Source of the DNA: a bacterium SCSIO 12827
Lineage (GTDB): Bacteria > Pseudomonadota > Alphaproteobacteria > Rhodospirillales > Casp-alpha2
Reading direction: 5' to 3'
Assembly: GCA_024397995.1 (NCBI GenBank)
Contig: CP073746.1
Coordinates: 1,302,001-1,366,000 of the forward strand
Length of the DNA stretch: 64,000 bases
Shown here: positions 62,989-64,000 of the stretch, one piece after another
Numbering within the stretch: the stretch's first letter is position 1
Layout: each line of letters begins with the position of its first letter
Made by a program: the position numbers and the translations under genes
The notes under the pieces: generated by a model
Seen by the model: only the letters and a program-made list of their open reading frames with translations
What the model was told of the DNA's origin: nothing
The model's database searches: none

Positions 62989-64000
62989 ATGCCAGTTCCT
63001 CAGAAGCCGAGCACCCGCCCGGCCAATCCGTGCTTTTCGTCCGGCCCCTGCGCCAAGCGCCCCGGATGGACCGTAGATGTCCTTAAAGATGCCTTTCTCG
63101 GCCGTTCTCACCGCCATGCCACGGGCAAGGCGAAGCTGAACGAGGTCATCACCCGTTCCCGCAAGATTCTGGGCATTCCCGACGACTATTACGTCGGCAT
63201 TCTGCCCGGTTCCGACACCGGCGCCTTCGAGGCCGCCATGTGGAACCTGCTGGGCGAACGCGGCGTCGATATCCTGTCCTGGGAAAACTTCGGTAATGAA
63301 TGGACCAAGGACGGCGTTCAGGAACTGAAACTGGACAACCTGCGCACCTTCACCGCCCCCTTTGGCGAACTGCCGGATTTGTCCCAGATCGATTTCAACA
63401 ACGACGTGGTGTTCACCTGGAACGGCACCTCGTCGGGCGTCATGGTACCCGACCGTGGGGCCTGGATTCCCGCCGACCGTGGCGGCCTGACCCTGGTTGA
63501 CGCGACGTCCTGCATCTTCGGCGTCGATCTGCCCTGGGACAAGCTGGATGCCGTGTCCTGGTCCTGGCAGAAGGTCATGGGCGGCGAGGCCGCGCACGGC
63601 ATGATCGCGCTGAGCCCGCGCGCGGTGGAACGGCTCAACACCTTCCATCCGGATCGGCCCATCCCCAAGGTCTTCCGCATGAAGAAGAACGGCAAGATCA
63701 ATCCCGAGCCGTTCGAAGGGGCGACCCTCAACACGCCGTCGCTGCTCTGTGTCGAGGACGCGCTCGACGGTCTGCGCTGGGCCGAGGACATCGGCGGCCT
63801 GCCGGTTCTGCTGGGCCGCGTGCAGTCGAACTTCGAAGCCCTCAGCCGTTGGGTCGAGCGTACGCCCTGGATCGACTTCCTGGCTACCGACCCCAAGGTG
63901 CGGTCCTGCACTTCGGTGACGCTGAAGATCGTCGACCCGGCCTTCAACGGCCTGAGCGAGGACGACCTGCGCAAGACGCTGCGCCGCATTCCCAAGATGT
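62989..64000 (+). CDS. serC: Phosphoserine transaminase, right-truncated by window end
   Basis: Second step of serine synthesis: 3-phosphohydroxypyruvate plus glutamate to phosphoserine. The 337 codons begin MPVPQKPSTRPANPCFSSGP (GGGAG ahead of the ATG) and show ILPGSDTGAFEAAMWNLLG, WENFGNEW, FTWNGTSSGV, DATSCIFGVDLPWDKLDAVSWSWQKVMGGEAAHGMI (Schiff-base Lys in WQKVMGG) and LNTPSLLCVEDALDGLRW. This is the longer alphaproteobacterial type of SerC. The C-terminus is outside the window. It is divergent from the cheB-kinase-enolase operon. Confidence 0.94.
   Translation, partial: MPVPQKPSTRPANPCFSSGPCAKRPGWTVDVLKDAFLGRSHRHATGKAKLNEVITRSRKILGIPDDYYVGILPGSDTGAFEAAMWNLLGERGVDILSWENFGNEWTKDGVQELKLDNLRTFTAPFGELPDLSQIDFNNDVVFTWNGTSSGVMVPDRGAWIPADRGGLTLVDATSCIFGVDLPWDKLDAVSWSWQKVMGGEAAHGMIALSPRAVERLNTFHPDRPIPKVFRMKKNGKINPEPFEGATLNTPSLLCVEDALDGLRWAEDIGGLPVLLGRVQSNFEALSRWVERTPWIDFLATDPKVRSCTSVTLKIVDPAFNGLSEDDLRKTLRRIPKM

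Noticed and set aside
1-64000. CRISPR arrays, prophage genes and complete insertion sequences
   Set aside because: I saw no regularly spaced repeat-spacer pattern, no phage structural genes and no transposase genes; xerD is a housekeeping recombinase.

Overview
The window is GC-rich, densely coded DNA from an alphaproteobacterium, most likely a free-living aquatic member of the Rhodospirillales. The gene content supports this: an aerobic-type cobaltochelatase pair (cobS, cobT), bluB, a bioBAFD cluster, a eukaryote-like NADP isocitrate dehydrogenase, TakP/DctP-type TRAP transport, malyl-CoA lyase, and the order J-domain gene, cobS, cobT, phytase-like gene and rpmB that is familiar from alphaproteobacterial chromosomes. 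No phage, plasmid or CRISPR features were found.

Layout. 1-5700: the start of psd, a LysM/Ig-like protein, a cytochrome b561-type protein facing a cytochrome c', a LOG-family hydrolase and icd. 5.7-9.8 kb: the biotin operon bioB-bioA-bioF-bioD with overlapping or near-overlapping genes; bioD appears to start at ATT. 10-20.2 kb: rpmB, a GNAT, a TPR protein, an HdrD-like Fe-S protein, a phytase-like protein, a zincin-like secreted protein, cobT, cobS and a J-domain protein. 20.5-28.5 kb: a ribbon-helix-helix protein, DUF2889, a CBS protein, a CorC/HlyC-like protein, aroB, aroK, a 46-residue membrane peptide overlapping a large secreted repeat protein, and xerD, which appears to start at CTG.

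28.5-41.3 kb looks like a catabolic and accessory block between xerD and accA, which are neighbours in many relatives. It holds an amidase, a complete TRAP transporter (dctP, dctQ, dctM), a glyoxylate/hydroxypyruvate reductase-like enzyme, a GntR regulator, a PLP enzyme with an apparent frameshift, malyl-CoA lyase and an EAL phosphodiesterase. The divergent gntR/PLP promoter region carries three TCAGAT repeats at an exact 22-bp period.

41.3-52.3 kb is core: accA, MAPEG, secA, a parvulin, argJ, mutT, a CPBP protease with its winged-helix regulator, a glycine-zipper lipoprotein, cinA-like and bluB. A 259-bp MITE-like element with terminal inverted repeats and TA flanks lies exactly between mutT and the CPBP gene.

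52.3-56.2 kb is the main defence-related locus. A PstI/BsuBI-type restriction-modification pair sits directly downstream of tRNA-Leu(UAA), and a degraded copy of the 3' half of that tRNA lies just after it, so it reads as an att-flanked islet without an integrase. The next gene encodes a protein resembling the Pycsar membrane effector, with no cyclase nearby.

56.2-64 kb: a SugE/Gdx exporter, a second winged-helix protein, a large cNMP-binding protein, and a tight operon of a CheB-like methylesterase with a degenerate receiver, a small-molecule kinase and an enolase homologue with altered active-site residues. serC is divergent and runs off the window.
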